A stretch of 64,000 nucleotides of DNA. It comes from Costus lasius (lineage: Eukaryota > Streptophyta > Magnoliopsida > Zingiberales > Costaceae). This document shows, piece after piece, positions 48,543 to 60,665 of this stretch. Each line of letters begins with the position of its first letter. Within the stretch, counting starts at the first letter, position 1. The stretch lies in assembly GCA_027563935.2 (NCBI GenBank), contig CM050449.1, positions 70,770,556 through 70,834,555 on the forward strand, read 5' to 3'. The notes beneath the pieces were generated by a model. The model ran no database searches. It had not been told where the DNA came from and was given only the letters and a program-made list of their open reading frames with translations. The position numbers were made by a program, and so were the translations under genes.

Positions 48543-51135
48543 CTAATGGTTGAGAAATCTCAAACCCATATTATTACAGTGCTTCTCATGCTTCTGCTGC
48601 GCCAGAGGCTTTGTAAGCGGGTCAGCTAGATTGTCATCTGTATGAACCTTGCAGATCTTGATCTCTCCACGATCTATGATCTCACGGATCAAATGAAACC
48701 TTCTCTGTATGTGCTTGGACTTCTGGTGTGACCGTGGTTCCTTTGCTTGTGCTATTGCTCCAGTGTTATCACAGAAGATAACCAATGGATCTGCACTCGA
48801 AGGAACAACACCAAGTTCTTGAACGAACTTACGAATCCACACTGCCTCCTTTGATGCTTCTGAGGCTGCAACATACTCGGCTTCTGTTGTGGAATCAGCA
48901 ACAATTGATTGTTTGAAACTTTTCCACACCACTGTTCCTCCATTCAAGCTAAAAACATAGCCTGATTGTGATCGGAAATCATCCTGGTCAGATTGGAATG
49001 AAGCGTCAGTATATCCTTCAATACTGAGTTCTTCCTGACCTCCATAAATCAAGAACATATCTTTGGTCCTCCGAAGATATTTCAAAATTTTCTTGACTGC
49101 AATCCAGTGTGCCTTCCCTGGATTACATTGGAATCGACTGGTCACGCTTAACCCGTAAGCGACGTCTGGGCGAGTACACAACATCGCATACATAATGGAT
49201 CCAATAGCCGAAGCATAAGGCGTATTGTCCATTTCATCTTTCTCAGACTGTGTTTGAGGACACTGGCTCTTAGAAAGATTCAGACCATGTCTGACTGGAA
49301 GATATCCTCTTTTAGAATTTTCTAAATGGAATCTCTCCAGGACTTTATCGATGTAAGTACTCTGGCACAGCCCGAGAAGCCTCTTAGATCTATCTCTGTA
49401 GATCCGCACACCTAATACATAGGCTGCTTCTCCTAAATCTTTCATCTGGAAACATTTTCTTAACCATGCTTTAACGGCATGCAGTTTAGGAATATCGTTT
49501 CCAATGATCAAGATATCATCGACGTAGAGGACTAGGAAAGTAATCACGCTCCCACTAAACCTCTTATATACACACGGGTCATCTTCATTTTTGATGAAAC
49601 CAAATTCACAGATTGATTCATCAAAACGAATATTCCAGCTTCTCGATGCTTGCTTAAGTGCATAAATAGACTTCTTTAATTTGCATATTTTATGACGATC
49701 TGATGGATTGATGAAACCTTCAGGTTGTGTCATATACACATCCTCTTCTAGTTTTCCATTAAGGAAAGCGGTCTTCACATCCATTTGCCAGATCTCATAA
49801 TCATAATATGCAGCTATGGCGAGAATAATCCGAATAGACTTGAACATGGCTACAGGAGAGAAAGTTTCATCATAATCTATCCCGTAGATTTGTTTGAAAC
49901 CTTTCGCAACTAGCCTGCCCTTATAGGTAACTACGTTACCATCCATGTCAATCTTCTTCTTGAAGATCCACTTACAGCCTATAGGGATTACTCCCGGAGG
50001 CGGATCAACCAAATCCCAGACTTGGTTATCTGACATGGAGTCCATCTCGGCTCGCATAGCTTCAAGCCATCTCGCTGATTCCGGTCCACTGACCGCATCC
50101 GCATAAGTGAGGGGTTCATCATCAATGATGTAGACTCCGTCATAGCGCTCAGGCTGTCGACGGATCCTTCCCAATCTTCGCGGTTCCCGTGATATCTGAG
50201 CCTCAGGTTGTTCAGTAACCTGATCTACTGGCTCAGGCTCATCCAACTGTGCTTGACTACTTTGTCCTTCTTCTGGATTCTCATCCAGCTTTATTTCTCT
50301 CCCACTGGCTTCTTGCAGAAGAAATTCCTTCTCAAGAAAAATAGCCGTACGAGCAACAAATACTTTGTTCTCCTTGGGATCAAAGAAATAATAACCCTTA
50401 GTTTCCTTAGGGTAACCGACAAAGATACATTTATAAGATCTGCTCTCTAGTTTCCCAGAGGCGAGCTTTTTGACATAAGCCTTGCAACCCCAGATTTTAA
50501 TAAATGTCAAGCTCGGCTGTTTCCCATACCATAACTCATATGGAGTCTTTGAAACGGCCTTGGATGGCACTCGGTTTAGTACCTTTGCAGCTGTTTCCAG
50601 TGCAAATCCCCAAAAGGAGTAAGGTAGAGTAGCCTGACTCATCATTGAACGAACCATATCCAATAAGATTCTATTTCTCCTCTCGGACACACCATTCCAT
50701 TGCGGTGTTCCTGGCGGAGTGAGCTGTGAGATAATCCCACACTCCTTCAGATAGTCAGTAAACTCTCGACTCAAGTATTCTCCACCTCGATCGGATCGAA
50801 GTGCCTTGATATTCCGGCCTAACTGATTCTGTACTTCATTTTTGAACTCTTTGAACTTGTCAAAAGATTCACTCTTATGTCTCATTAGATAGACATAACC
50901 GTATCTACTGAAATCATCAGTAAAGGTAATGAAGTATGAATAGCCACCTCTGGCATGTTTACTAAATGGCCCACACACATCACTGTGAATGAGGTCAAGT
51001 AAACCTGAAGCCCTTTGACCTTTGTTAGAAAAAGGAGACTTCGTCATTTTACCCATTAAACAAGCTTTGCATGTATCAAGCTCCTCATAGGAGAATGATC
51101 CCAGCAGTCCATGGTCATGCAACCGCTTAATGCGC
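48543..51135 (-). pseudogene. Copia B, 3' part of pol, truncated
   Basis: An uninterrupted frame of about 860 codons covering the integrase zinc region (from RIKRLHDHG), integrase core, reverse transcriptase (YVDDILIIGND) and RNase H, ending NNMGLRFLNH. It lacks gag and protease because an LTR (copy C) begins at 51136 within the codons after CGCATTAAGCGG. No internal stop is seen, so it was intact when cut. Its N-terminal portion is not elsewhere in the window in this orientation. Confidence 0.9.
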
Positions 51136-52784
51136 TGAAAGTTCCATTAAAGGGGGCGAAACCCTAATAGGCGCATATATAAAATTTTCTCAAGGCGGAA
51201 TCTAGGGTTTCCTAGGATCGCATGTATGAACATATAATCAACTTAACATTTTGTATAGATCTAGTGAGAGATCATACCAGTGCCATTGCTTTGGATGGCG
51301 ACTTGGAAGAAGAGGGCGAGCGGCTCTCCTCCAAAGGTGACGCACACAAGGTGAATGATGGCTTTCTCCTTGTCGTTCCTTGTGCTAGCAAGGATCTCCA
51401 AGTCTCCTGATCGCTTGAAAGGAATGTGATGATGTCTTTTGCTTGTCACACAACCTCCTTGGCGTGAAGACTCTTCACACACGAGAGAGGCGTCGGAAGC
51501 AGAAGAGAGGCGAGCGGTTTTTCGAACGTGAGGCGTCAAGTCTATTTTGGAAACCATAACTTCCAAAAATAGTAAGTCATCACTTCATGCGTTCACGCAT
51601 TCATGAACCAACCGCAAACTCCTTCTTTTGAACCATGCGCTCATGTGATGAGCCGGTTCAATTATATTTGGTTTAAAGACCAAATCAAACCAAGCCTTGG
51701 TCTAGATCAAATTAAACCATAAGGCTCAAGATCTAACCATTCATCCCTTGATGCTCTTGATCTCATCGATCTAGCATCAATTCTCTCGATCGAAGCTTAC
51801 CGATCTCAAGCCCTAATCAATCAAACATGATCAGACCAGATCTCACTTACAATCAGAGTTTAAATCCCTTTAAACTGAACCAAAACAATTCAGTCCACAC
51901 GATCTGACTTAAGTAAGCCATATCATCAAATTGTGCGACCCTAAGGGTTTCCTTTAAATGTCGGTAACGATAACTTACGTTATCACGATCAGTGAGGGGT
52001 ATCTAGCAACACATCACTGTCTCCCGATATAAAGGAAAGAGTCTTCCAAGACTACACCCAAACCACAGCACAAGTGTGAACCCAAGTCACTTGACATATG
52101 TGTTTCCTTTGCCACCAGCGTGTCAAGCCTGTAATTCCAATATGATGAGAATGATTAGATCAGATGAACATAGTCATCTGGGTATGGACATACACTTTCT
52201 CAATCATCTCATCCAGGGGGCCCCTTCAGAACATCACACTCCAAACAAGGAGACGGCAATCCTATATCTATCACTAGTGCCCTAACATGACTCATGCTCA
52301 TTATCCAAGATAGTCTATAACCATTATGTTTCAAATGATATTGAACTACCTCAAAACAATGCCAATCATCATTTAGAAACACAAGTGATCTCAAGTCAGA
52401 GGAAATATGCCACTTGTTTGCATATAAGGATTATTCACATTGGGACAAGCAATCGAATATCCTAAGTAGGGTCTGTCCAGTACATCCAATGTACCCATGA
52501 GTCTACATCTTATTCCATGCTCGAAGCATCCTATAAGATTAGAACACATATTAGTCTCAATCATATCAAGGCTGTCTCATGTTCACCAAGATATCTCGAC
52601 TAAGGACAAAACTGCATGTCAGCCAAGCTGAACAGCATTGAGACATTATTCAGAAGTATACATATTGCAGCAGATAATGTAACAACCTGAATAACAACCA
52701 TTGCCTTTATAAACATAGAGTTTATACATGATACTGAAATAATCCCAAGGCCTCAAACATTAGCCTTAAGGGCATACCCCAACA
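51136..52784 (-). repeat. 3' LTR of copia C
   Basis: Plus-strand ends TGAAAGTTCC and ATACCCCAACA, followed by the same polypurine tract. It is clearly diverged from the A/B LTRs and closest to the solo LTR at 30248-31930. Inserted into copy B after TGCGC (51131-51135). Confidence 0.92.
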
Positions 52785-52804
52785 ATCTCCCACTTGCACT
52801 TAAT

Positions 52805-55800
52805 CTAATGGTTGAGAGATCTCACACCCATATTATTACAGTGCTTCTCATGCTTCTGCTGCGCCAAAGGCTTTGTAAGCGGGTCAGCTAGATTGTCATC
52901 TGTATGAACCTTGCAGATTTTGATCTCGCCACGATCAATGATCTCCCGGATCAAGTGAAACCTTCTCTGTATGTGCTTGGACTTCTGGTGCGACCGTGGT
53001 TCCTTTGCCTGTGCTATTGCTCCAGTGTTATCACAGAAGATAACCAAAGGATCTGCACTCGAAGGAACAACACCAAGTTCCTGAACGAACTTACGAATCC
53101 ACACTGCCTCCTTAGATGCTTCTGAGGCTGCAACATACTCGGCTTCTGTTGTGGAATCAGTAAAAATTGATTGTTTGAAACTTTTCCACACCACTGCTCC
53201 TCCATTCAAGCTAAAAACACAGCCTGATTGCGATCGGAAATCATCCTGGTCAGATTGGAATGAATCGTCAGTATATCCTTCAATACTGAGTTCTTCCTGA
53301 CCTCCATATATCAAGAACATATCTTTGGTCTCCGAAGATATTTCAAAATGATCTTGACCGCAATCCAGTGTGCCTTCCCTGGATTACTTTGGAATCGACT
53401 GGTCACGCTTAACCCGTAAGCGACGTCTGGCCGAGTACACAACATCGCATACATAATGGACCCAATAGCCGAAGCATAAGGCGTATTGTCCATTTCATCT
53501 TTCTCAGTCTGTGTTTGTGGACACAGACTCTTTGAAAGATTCAGACCATGTCTGACTGGAAGATATCCTCTTTTAGAATTTTCTAAATGGAATCTCTCCA
53601 GGACTTTATCGATGTAAGTACTCTGGCACAGCCCGAGAAGCCTCTTAGATCTATCTCTGTAGATCTTCACACCTAATACATAGGCTGCTTCTCCTAAATC
53701 TTTCATCTGGAAACATTTTCGTAACCATGCCTTGACCGCATGTAGTTCAGGAATATCGTTTCCAATGATCAAGATATCATCGACGTAGAGGACTAGGAAA
53801 GTAATCATGCTCCCACTAAACCTCTTATATACACACGGGTCATCTTCATTCTTGATGAAACCAAATTCACAGATTGATTCATCAAAATGAATATTCCAGC
53901 TTCTTGATTCTTGTTTAAGTCCATAAACGGACTTCTTTAATTTGCATATTTTATGACGATCTGATGGATTAGTGAAACCTTCAGGTTGTGTCATATACAC
54001 ATCCTCTTCTAGTTTTCCATTAAGGAAAGCGGTCTTCACATCCATTTGCCAGATCTCATAATCATAATATGCCGCTATCGCAAGAATAATCCGAATAGAC
54101 TCGAACATAGCTACAGAAGAGAAAGTTTCATCATAATCTATCCCGTAGATTTGTTTGAAACCTTTCGCAACTAGCCTGCCTTTATAGGTAACCACGTTAC
54201 CATCCATGTCAATCTTCTTTTTGAAGATCCACTTACAGCCTATAGGGATTACTCCCGGAGGCGGATCAACCAAATCCCATACTTGGTTATCTGACATGGA
54301 GTCCATCTCGGCTCGCAAAGCTTCAAGCCATCTTGCTGATTTTGGTCCACTGACCGCATCCGCATAAGTAAGGGGTTCATCATCAATGATGTAGACTCCG
54401 TCATAGCGCTCAGGCTGTCGACGGATCCTTCCCGATCTACGTGGTTCCCGTGATATCTGAGCCTCAGGTTGTTCAGTAACCTGATCTACTGGCTCAGGCT
54501 CATCCAACTGTGCTTGACTACTTTGTCCTTCTTCTGGATTCTCATCCAGCTTTATTTCTCTCCCACTGGCCTCTTGCAGAAGAAATTCCTTCTCAAGAAA
54601 AATAGCCGTCCGAGCAACAAATACTTTGTTCTCCTTGGGATCATAGAAATAATAACCCTTAGTTTCCTTAGGGTAACCGACAAAGATACATTTCTCAGAT
54701 CTGCTCTCTAGTTTCCCAGAGGCGAGCTTTTTGACATAAGCCTCGCAACCCCAGATCTTAATAAATGTCAAGCTCGGCTGTTTCCCATACCATAACTCAT
54801 ATGGAGTCTTTGAAACGGCCTTGGATGGCACTCGGTTTAGTACCTTTGCAGCTGTTTCCAGTGCAAATCCCCAAAAGGAGTAAGGTAGAGTAGCCTGACT
54901 CATCATAGAACGAACCATATCCAGTAAGGTTCTATTTCTCCTCTCGGACACACCATTCCATTGCGGTGTTCCTGGCGGAGTGAGCTGTGAGATAATCCCA
55001 CACTCCTTCAGATAGTCAGTAAACTCATGACTCAAGTATTCTCCACCTCGATCTGAGCGAAGTGCCTTGATATTTCGGCCTAACTGATTTTGTACTTCAT
55101 TCTTGAACTCTTTGAACTTGTCAAAAGATTCACTCTTATGTCTCATAAGATAGACATAACCATATCTACTGAAATCATCAGTAAAGGTAATGAAGTATGA
55201 ATAGCCACCTCTGGCATGTTTACTAAATGGCCCACACACATCACTGTGAATGAGGTCAAGTAAACCTGAAGCCCTTTGACCTTTATTAGAAAGAGGAGAC
55301 TTCGTCATTTTACCCATTAAACAAGCTTTGCATGTATCAAGCTCCACATAGGAGAATGATCCCAGCAGTCCATGGTCATGCAACCGCTTAATGCGCTTCT
55401 TGTTAATATGGCCTAAACGACTATGCCATAGCAAGGTGCTGTCATCAGCATACTTGGCTTTCTTAATATCAATCTGCTGTATAGAACATTCCATGTCCAA
55501 CATGAATAACCCATTGTTAATTGACCCAGTAGCATAAACAATATTATCAAAAGAAATATAACACTTTGAAATCTTGCATTCAAAGGAAAACCCTTTCCTG
55601 ACAAGAGCAGGAATAGAGATAATATTCTTAGTTATGCTCGGTACAAAATAACAATTGTCCAGTTCTAATACAAAACCAGATGGTAAAGAGATGTGATATT
55701 CTCCTACAGCAACAGCAGCAACCCGTGCCCCGTTTCCTACTCGTAGGTCCACCTCATGCTGTCCCACCTATCTTCTTCTCTTGAGTTCCTGTACATTTGA

Positions 55801-56697
55801 ACAAATGTGAACTCCACATGCAGTATCTAACACCCATGAAATAGAAGAAGATAGCATGACTTCAGTCACAAAAATACCTGAGCCAGAAGCGAAAGGATTG
55901 CTTACCTTCTTATCTCCTTGGAGCGCTTTACAGTCCTTTTTCCAGTGACCCAGCTGGCCACAATGGAAACATCTGTATTCCTTTGACCGCTTAATCTTTT
56001 GCTTTAGAGCCTTGTTGTAGCTCTTGATAGGGGCTTTGCCCTTCTTCCCCTTTTTCTTGTTCCTAGAAGGAATCATCAAGACAGAGGATGAAGGCTTTCC
56101 CTTCTCATGAGACTGAGTCTGCTCTATAGTCAAGAGCATGTTCAGTAACTCTGCCGGCGTACAGTCGATTTTGTTCATATTAAAATTAATAATGAATGAA
56201 TCGAAAGAGGCCGGGAGAGACTGCAGGATGATGTCTACAACAAGCTCCTGATTGATGGTGTGTCCCAGTTTCTCTAGAGCCTCCTTGTACCCAATCATCT
56301 TGAGTACGTGAGCTCCGACTGGACTCCGTTCAGTCAGTTTGCTCTGAAAGAAAAGTTTAGTCAAGTTATAGCGTTCAGTCCTTGCCTGTGCAGCATACAG
56401 CATCTTGAGATTTGCTATAATTTCAATAGCAGATAAATCTTCATGCTGACGCTGAAGCTCTGGCGTCATAGACGCAAGCATAAGGCAAGCGACATCAATG
56501 CTATCATTGACATGCTTCTCATAAGCTTCCCGAACCGCCCTTGCGGCGTTCGCAGCGGGTTGAGGCGGTATAGCCGTCTCGAGGATATACAGCTTCCTCT
56601 CAGCCTTAAGAACAATCTTAAGGTGTCCGTACCAGTCTGAGAAGTTTGGCCCAGCAAACTTCTCCCTTTCCAGTAGGGATCGCACATTGAAATTTGT
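52805..56697 (-). pseudogene. Copia C gag-pol, start lost, one stop, one frameshift
   Basis: Same domain order as copy A. Lesions: the ATG is replaced by ACA at 56697-56695; CAG is TAG at 55768-55770, just before VGQHEVDLRV (A and D have CAG); and one C is lost near 53329, shifting frame in LKYLRRTKDMF. Zinc knuckle, integrase, reverse transcriptase (YVDDILIIGND) and RNase H are otherwise preserved. The gag contains a four-residue insertion relative to A (TIEQTQSHEKGKP versus TTEETLKGKP). Confidence 0.92.
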
Positions 56698-57346
56698 GGT
56701 GTTCGTTGCTGTAGGAATCTACAACAATGCAAGAACAGGAAGGTCAGTATCAATGTTAGAATCAATTCAGGACTTAAGAATGATTCTTTTCTCACTATTT
56801 TATCTGGCTGAAAAATCCAGCAAAACAGCCCGAAAGAGTAAAACTCTTTTAGTGAGATGGGATCCAGATTTCATACTTGGTCTCCGCGTCCCGCTCAGGC
56901 GAGATAAGATGCACAGAGAGTACAAGCACTAATCTCTGGTAGGCAATCCCTGCCAATCGCCAACCCGTGCGATTCCCCTTCATTTGGGCAATCCAGCAGA
57001 CTGTGCCAACTGAGTTGGTACAACACAGTCTCTGATCCCACAGATGGCTGCCTCCATATAGCTACCATATGCTCAATATGTAGCCTACATGGTCAAGCTG
57101 ACCCGACCTACTCCCTGGACCACCACGTGCTATGCTGAGCAACGAGAAGCGATAAATCCCTTCTCTGTAACACGCAGGTGTAATCACACACTGTCTGAAG
57201 ATTGATGGGCGTGCCCACTGAGTGGGTACAACACGGCCCCAACGATAGTCAGAACAGTGAGGTTTCGCGTCCGAAGGCTATCGTGCTTGATATTTAACGT
57301 TGGATTTTAACGGTCCTTTTATCTTCTTACTATCATACAAATACTA
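56698..57346 (-). other. Truncated leader of copia C
   Basis: Matches the gag-proximal 650 bases of the A and D leaders, including both hairpins (57003-57021, 57211-57229). It stops at 57347-57352, where a plus-strand LTR begins, so primer site and 5' LTR are missing. Confidence 0.85.
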
Positions 57347-58842
57347 TGGTGAACATGAGACAGCCTTGATATGATTGAGACTAATATGTGTTCTAATCTT
57401 ATAGGATGCTTCGAGCATGGAATAAGATGTAGACTCATGGGTGCATTGGATGTACTGGACAGACCCTACTAGGATATTCAATTGCTTGTCACAATGTGAA
57501 TAATCCTTGTTTGCAACAAGTGGCACATTTCCTCTGACTTGAGATCACTTGTGTTTCTAAATGATGATTGTCATTGTTTTGAGGTAGTTCAATATCATTT
57601 GAAACATAATGGTTATAGACTATCTTGGATAATGATCATGAGTCATGTTAGGGCACTAGTGATAGATATAGGATTGCCGTCTCCTTAATTGGAGTGTGAT
57701 GTTCTAAAGGGGCCCCCCTGGATGAGATGATTGAGAAAGTGTATGGCCATACCCAGGTGACTATGTTTATCTGATCTAATCATGCTCATCATATTGGAGC
57801 TACAGGCTTGACACGCTTGTCCAATAAGAACATCAAGTGGCAAAGGAAACTTGTATGCCTAGTGAAGTGGATTCACACTTGTGCTGTGGTTTGGGTGTAG
57901 TCTTGGAAGACTCTTTCCTTTATATCGGGAGACAGTGATGTGTTGCTAGATACCCCTCACTGATCGTGATAACGTGAGTTATCGTTACCGACATTTAAAG
58001 GAAACCCTTAGGGTCGCACAATTTGATGATATGGCTTACTTAAGTCAGATCGTGTGGACTGAATTGTTTGGATTCAGTTTAAAGGGATTTAATCTCTGAT
58101 TGTAAGTGAGATCTGGTCTGATCATGTTTGATTGATTAGGGCTTGAGATCGGTAAGCTTCGATCAAGAGAATGGATGCTAGATCGGTGAGATCAGAAGCA
58201 TCAAGAGATGAACGGTTAGATCTTGAACCTTTAGGGTTTATTGTGATCTAGACCAAATGGCTTGGGTTAATTGGTCTTTGAACCAAACCAAATTGAACCA
58301 GCTCATCAAGTGAGCGCATGGTTCATGGGAGAAGAGATTTGCGATTTGTTCATGAGCGCATTTTTCATGATGAGAAGTGGTTTTGCTATTTTTAGATAGC
58401 ATGTCACTTACGTGACCACATCTCACGTCGCCTCTCTTCACGCCTCCCTCTCGCCCTCTTGTCGCCTGTTGGCTTTTGGTTCTTGACACATTCGTGTGGT
58501 AGAGTTTTTGGACGGCAAGGGAGAGGTCTCGCCAAGCAAGGAAAATCTTCTCTTCCCTTTCATACGACAAAGACCTTTGAAGAACCTTGCTAGCACAAGG
58601 ATCAACAAAGAGTAGGCGGCATCACCTTGTGTGCGTCACTTTTGGAGAAGATCCCTTTCGATCTTTGCTTCCAAGACACCATCCAAAGGATGGCGATGGT
58701 ATGATCCTTCTTATATTTGCAATCGGGGTTTTTGTAGTTGATCATATCTCATGCAATTCGATCCCTAGAAATCCATTCCGCTGCTTTAAAACCTCCATAT
58801 GCGCCAGTAGGGTTTCGCCCCCCCTTGTCTAGGGGACTTTCA
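57347..58842 (+). repeat. 5' LTR of copia D, missing its first ~196 bases
   Basis: Begins at the equivalent of base 197 of the solo LTR (TGGTGAACATGAGACAGCC) and ends GGGGACTTTCA followed by the primer site. Orientation is opposite to copies A-C. Confidence 0.9.
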
Positions 58843-58844
58843 AC

Positions 58845-58856
58845 TGGTATCAGAGC
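58845..58856 (+). other. Primer-binding site of copia D
   Basis: TGGTATCAGAGC, two bases after the LTR. Confidence 0.93.
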
Positions 58857-59727
58857 AGGTTCTTATGCATGTTAATATGATTGCTATGTTTGTTTTGTGA
58901 TCCATGTTTGCGCCATATTGCTAGATCTATAGGTTACATGCGAAAATTTACATGTTGTATATTAATCTTGGCGCATGTATGAAGGTAGCGCTTCTTTCAT
59001 ATTGTTGTTGATGTTTTTCTCAAAACTTAATGACTTGCGCGCTTACCATTAGATCTAAGTGGCGCCTACTTTAAACCCTTAGACGGGTTATTAGGGTTGA
59101 AGTCACAGTCTAGTCAAGATCCAACCAGTCTGATCAGACTATCTGACAGCCTAGATGGGTCGACCAGATGGCACCTGTGCGCAATCACGAGGTGGCTATA
59201 GGTCGACTGCGGACAGGCGTGTAGCGATGTCTGGTTGAGACAACCTGTGAACGCACATGGTTTAGGCCCGGGGTTACACCCGCTTGCCAGAACTCATGAG
59301 GTCGTTCAGCCCTTGGCGCATGCATGGTTGACCATTTGGTCGACTCAAGTCAGTTAGGACTTGGTGCATGCAAGGGCAGTGGATCTGACTAGGTCTGATG
59401 AGTGGATCCCTAATAATGGACCGTTGTAAGGTAGTAGGGCACATAAGGAAAAATAAAATGATGCCAATGGGGTTTTTCAAAATTTTATTTTCTTATTGGA
59501 TCACATGTTGATTGTAAGCATATGCTTGTTTATTTAATCTTATGTGGGCTGCCCGTGTTAATGTGTGCTGTGCTGGGGCCTGCGTGCCTGGTTAATAAAA
59601 TTGTAAATTATTTATTGTGATCTGCGCATCACATTTTAATTAATTTATTGTGTAATTGACCTGCGAGTCAATCATGTCTAGATAGATTAAATTGTAAGTT
59701 TAATCAGACATGAGCACAAAGCACAGT

Positions 59728-59784
59728 TGGCAGAGGCGCATGCAGCAGTGGCTTGACCAGGTGGGAGGTCCAGGGTTCGACTCT
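59728..59784 (+). repeat. tRNA-like (pol III A/B box) module in copia D leader
   Basis: TGGCAGAGGCG (59728-59738) and GGTTCGACTCT (59774-59784), 46 bases apart, with a T-arm-like stem (CCAGG/TCTGG). Same position and orientation as in copy A. Confidence 0.55.
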
Positions 59785-60129
59785 GGGACAGGCGCATTTT
59801 ACCTGGTGGGCGCACCTGAGCTGCAGAGGGCGCATGGGCCCTGGGTTGGGCCAGATGAGATGCAAAAGACCCATGGAGAGCTCAAGTGAAGACTTAAGTT
59901 AAATTAAGGTCTTACCTAGGCTTATTGGGCTTTTACCACATAAGATCAGCATGCTTTCTATTTATTGTTTAAATAATTAGAGTTGCATGATTTAATCTTC
60001 TGCTATCACCATAGGAATTGCATGATAGTTGAGAAGATAAAAGGACCGTTAAAATCCAACGCTAAATATCAAGCTCGTAAGCCTTCTGACGCGAAACCTC
60101 ACTGTTCTGACTATCGTTGGGGCCGTGTT

Positions 60130-60148
60130 GTACCCACTCAGTGGGCAC
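60130..60148 (+). other. Leader hairpin 1 (loop TCA)
   Basis: GTACCCACTCAGTGGGCAC: stem with one mismatch, three-base loop. Present in A and C as well. Confidence 0.7.
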
Positions 60149-60339
60149 GCCCATCTATCTTCAGACGGTGTGTGATTACACCTGCGTGTTACAGAGAAGG
60201 GATTTATCGCTTCTCGTTGCTCAGCATAGCACGTGGTGGTCCAGGGAGTAGGTCGGGTCAGCTTGACCATGTAGGCTACATATGTGGCGCATATGGTAGC
60301 TATATGGAGGCAGCCATCTGTGGGATCAGAGACTGTGTT

Positions 60340-60358
60340 GTACCAACTCAGTTGGCAC
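60340..60358 (+). other. Leader hairpin 2 (loop TCA)
   Basis: GTACCAACTCAGTTGGCAC, 210 bases after hairpin 1, with the same loop and a compensated stem (C-G pair replaced by A-T). Present in A and C. Confidence 0.7.
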
Positions 60359-60665
60359 AGTCGGCTGGATTGCCCAGATGAAGGGGAATCGCACGGGTTG
60401 GCGATTGGCAGGGATTGCCTACCAGAAATTAGTGCTTGTACTCTCTGTGCATCTTATCTCGCCTGAGCGGGACGCGGAGACCAAGTATGAAATCTGGATC
60501 CTATCTCACTAAAAGTGTCTTACTCTTTCAGACTGTTTTAATGGATTTTTCAGCCAGAAAAAATAGTGAGAAAAGAATCTTTCTTAAAGTCCTGGATTGA
60601 TTCTAAACATTGATACTGACCTTGCTGTTCTTGCATTGTTGTAGATTCCTGCAGCAACGAACACC

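Larger units (their letters stand above)
58857..60665 (+). other. Long untranslated leader of copia D
   Basis: About 1.8 kb homologous to the leader of A. It holds the tRNA-like module at 59728-59784 and hairpins at 60130-60148 and 60340-60358. A 132-codon ORF (59983-60381) covers the hairpins; parts of it remain open in A, but there is no domain or clear coding signal. Confidence 0.75.
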
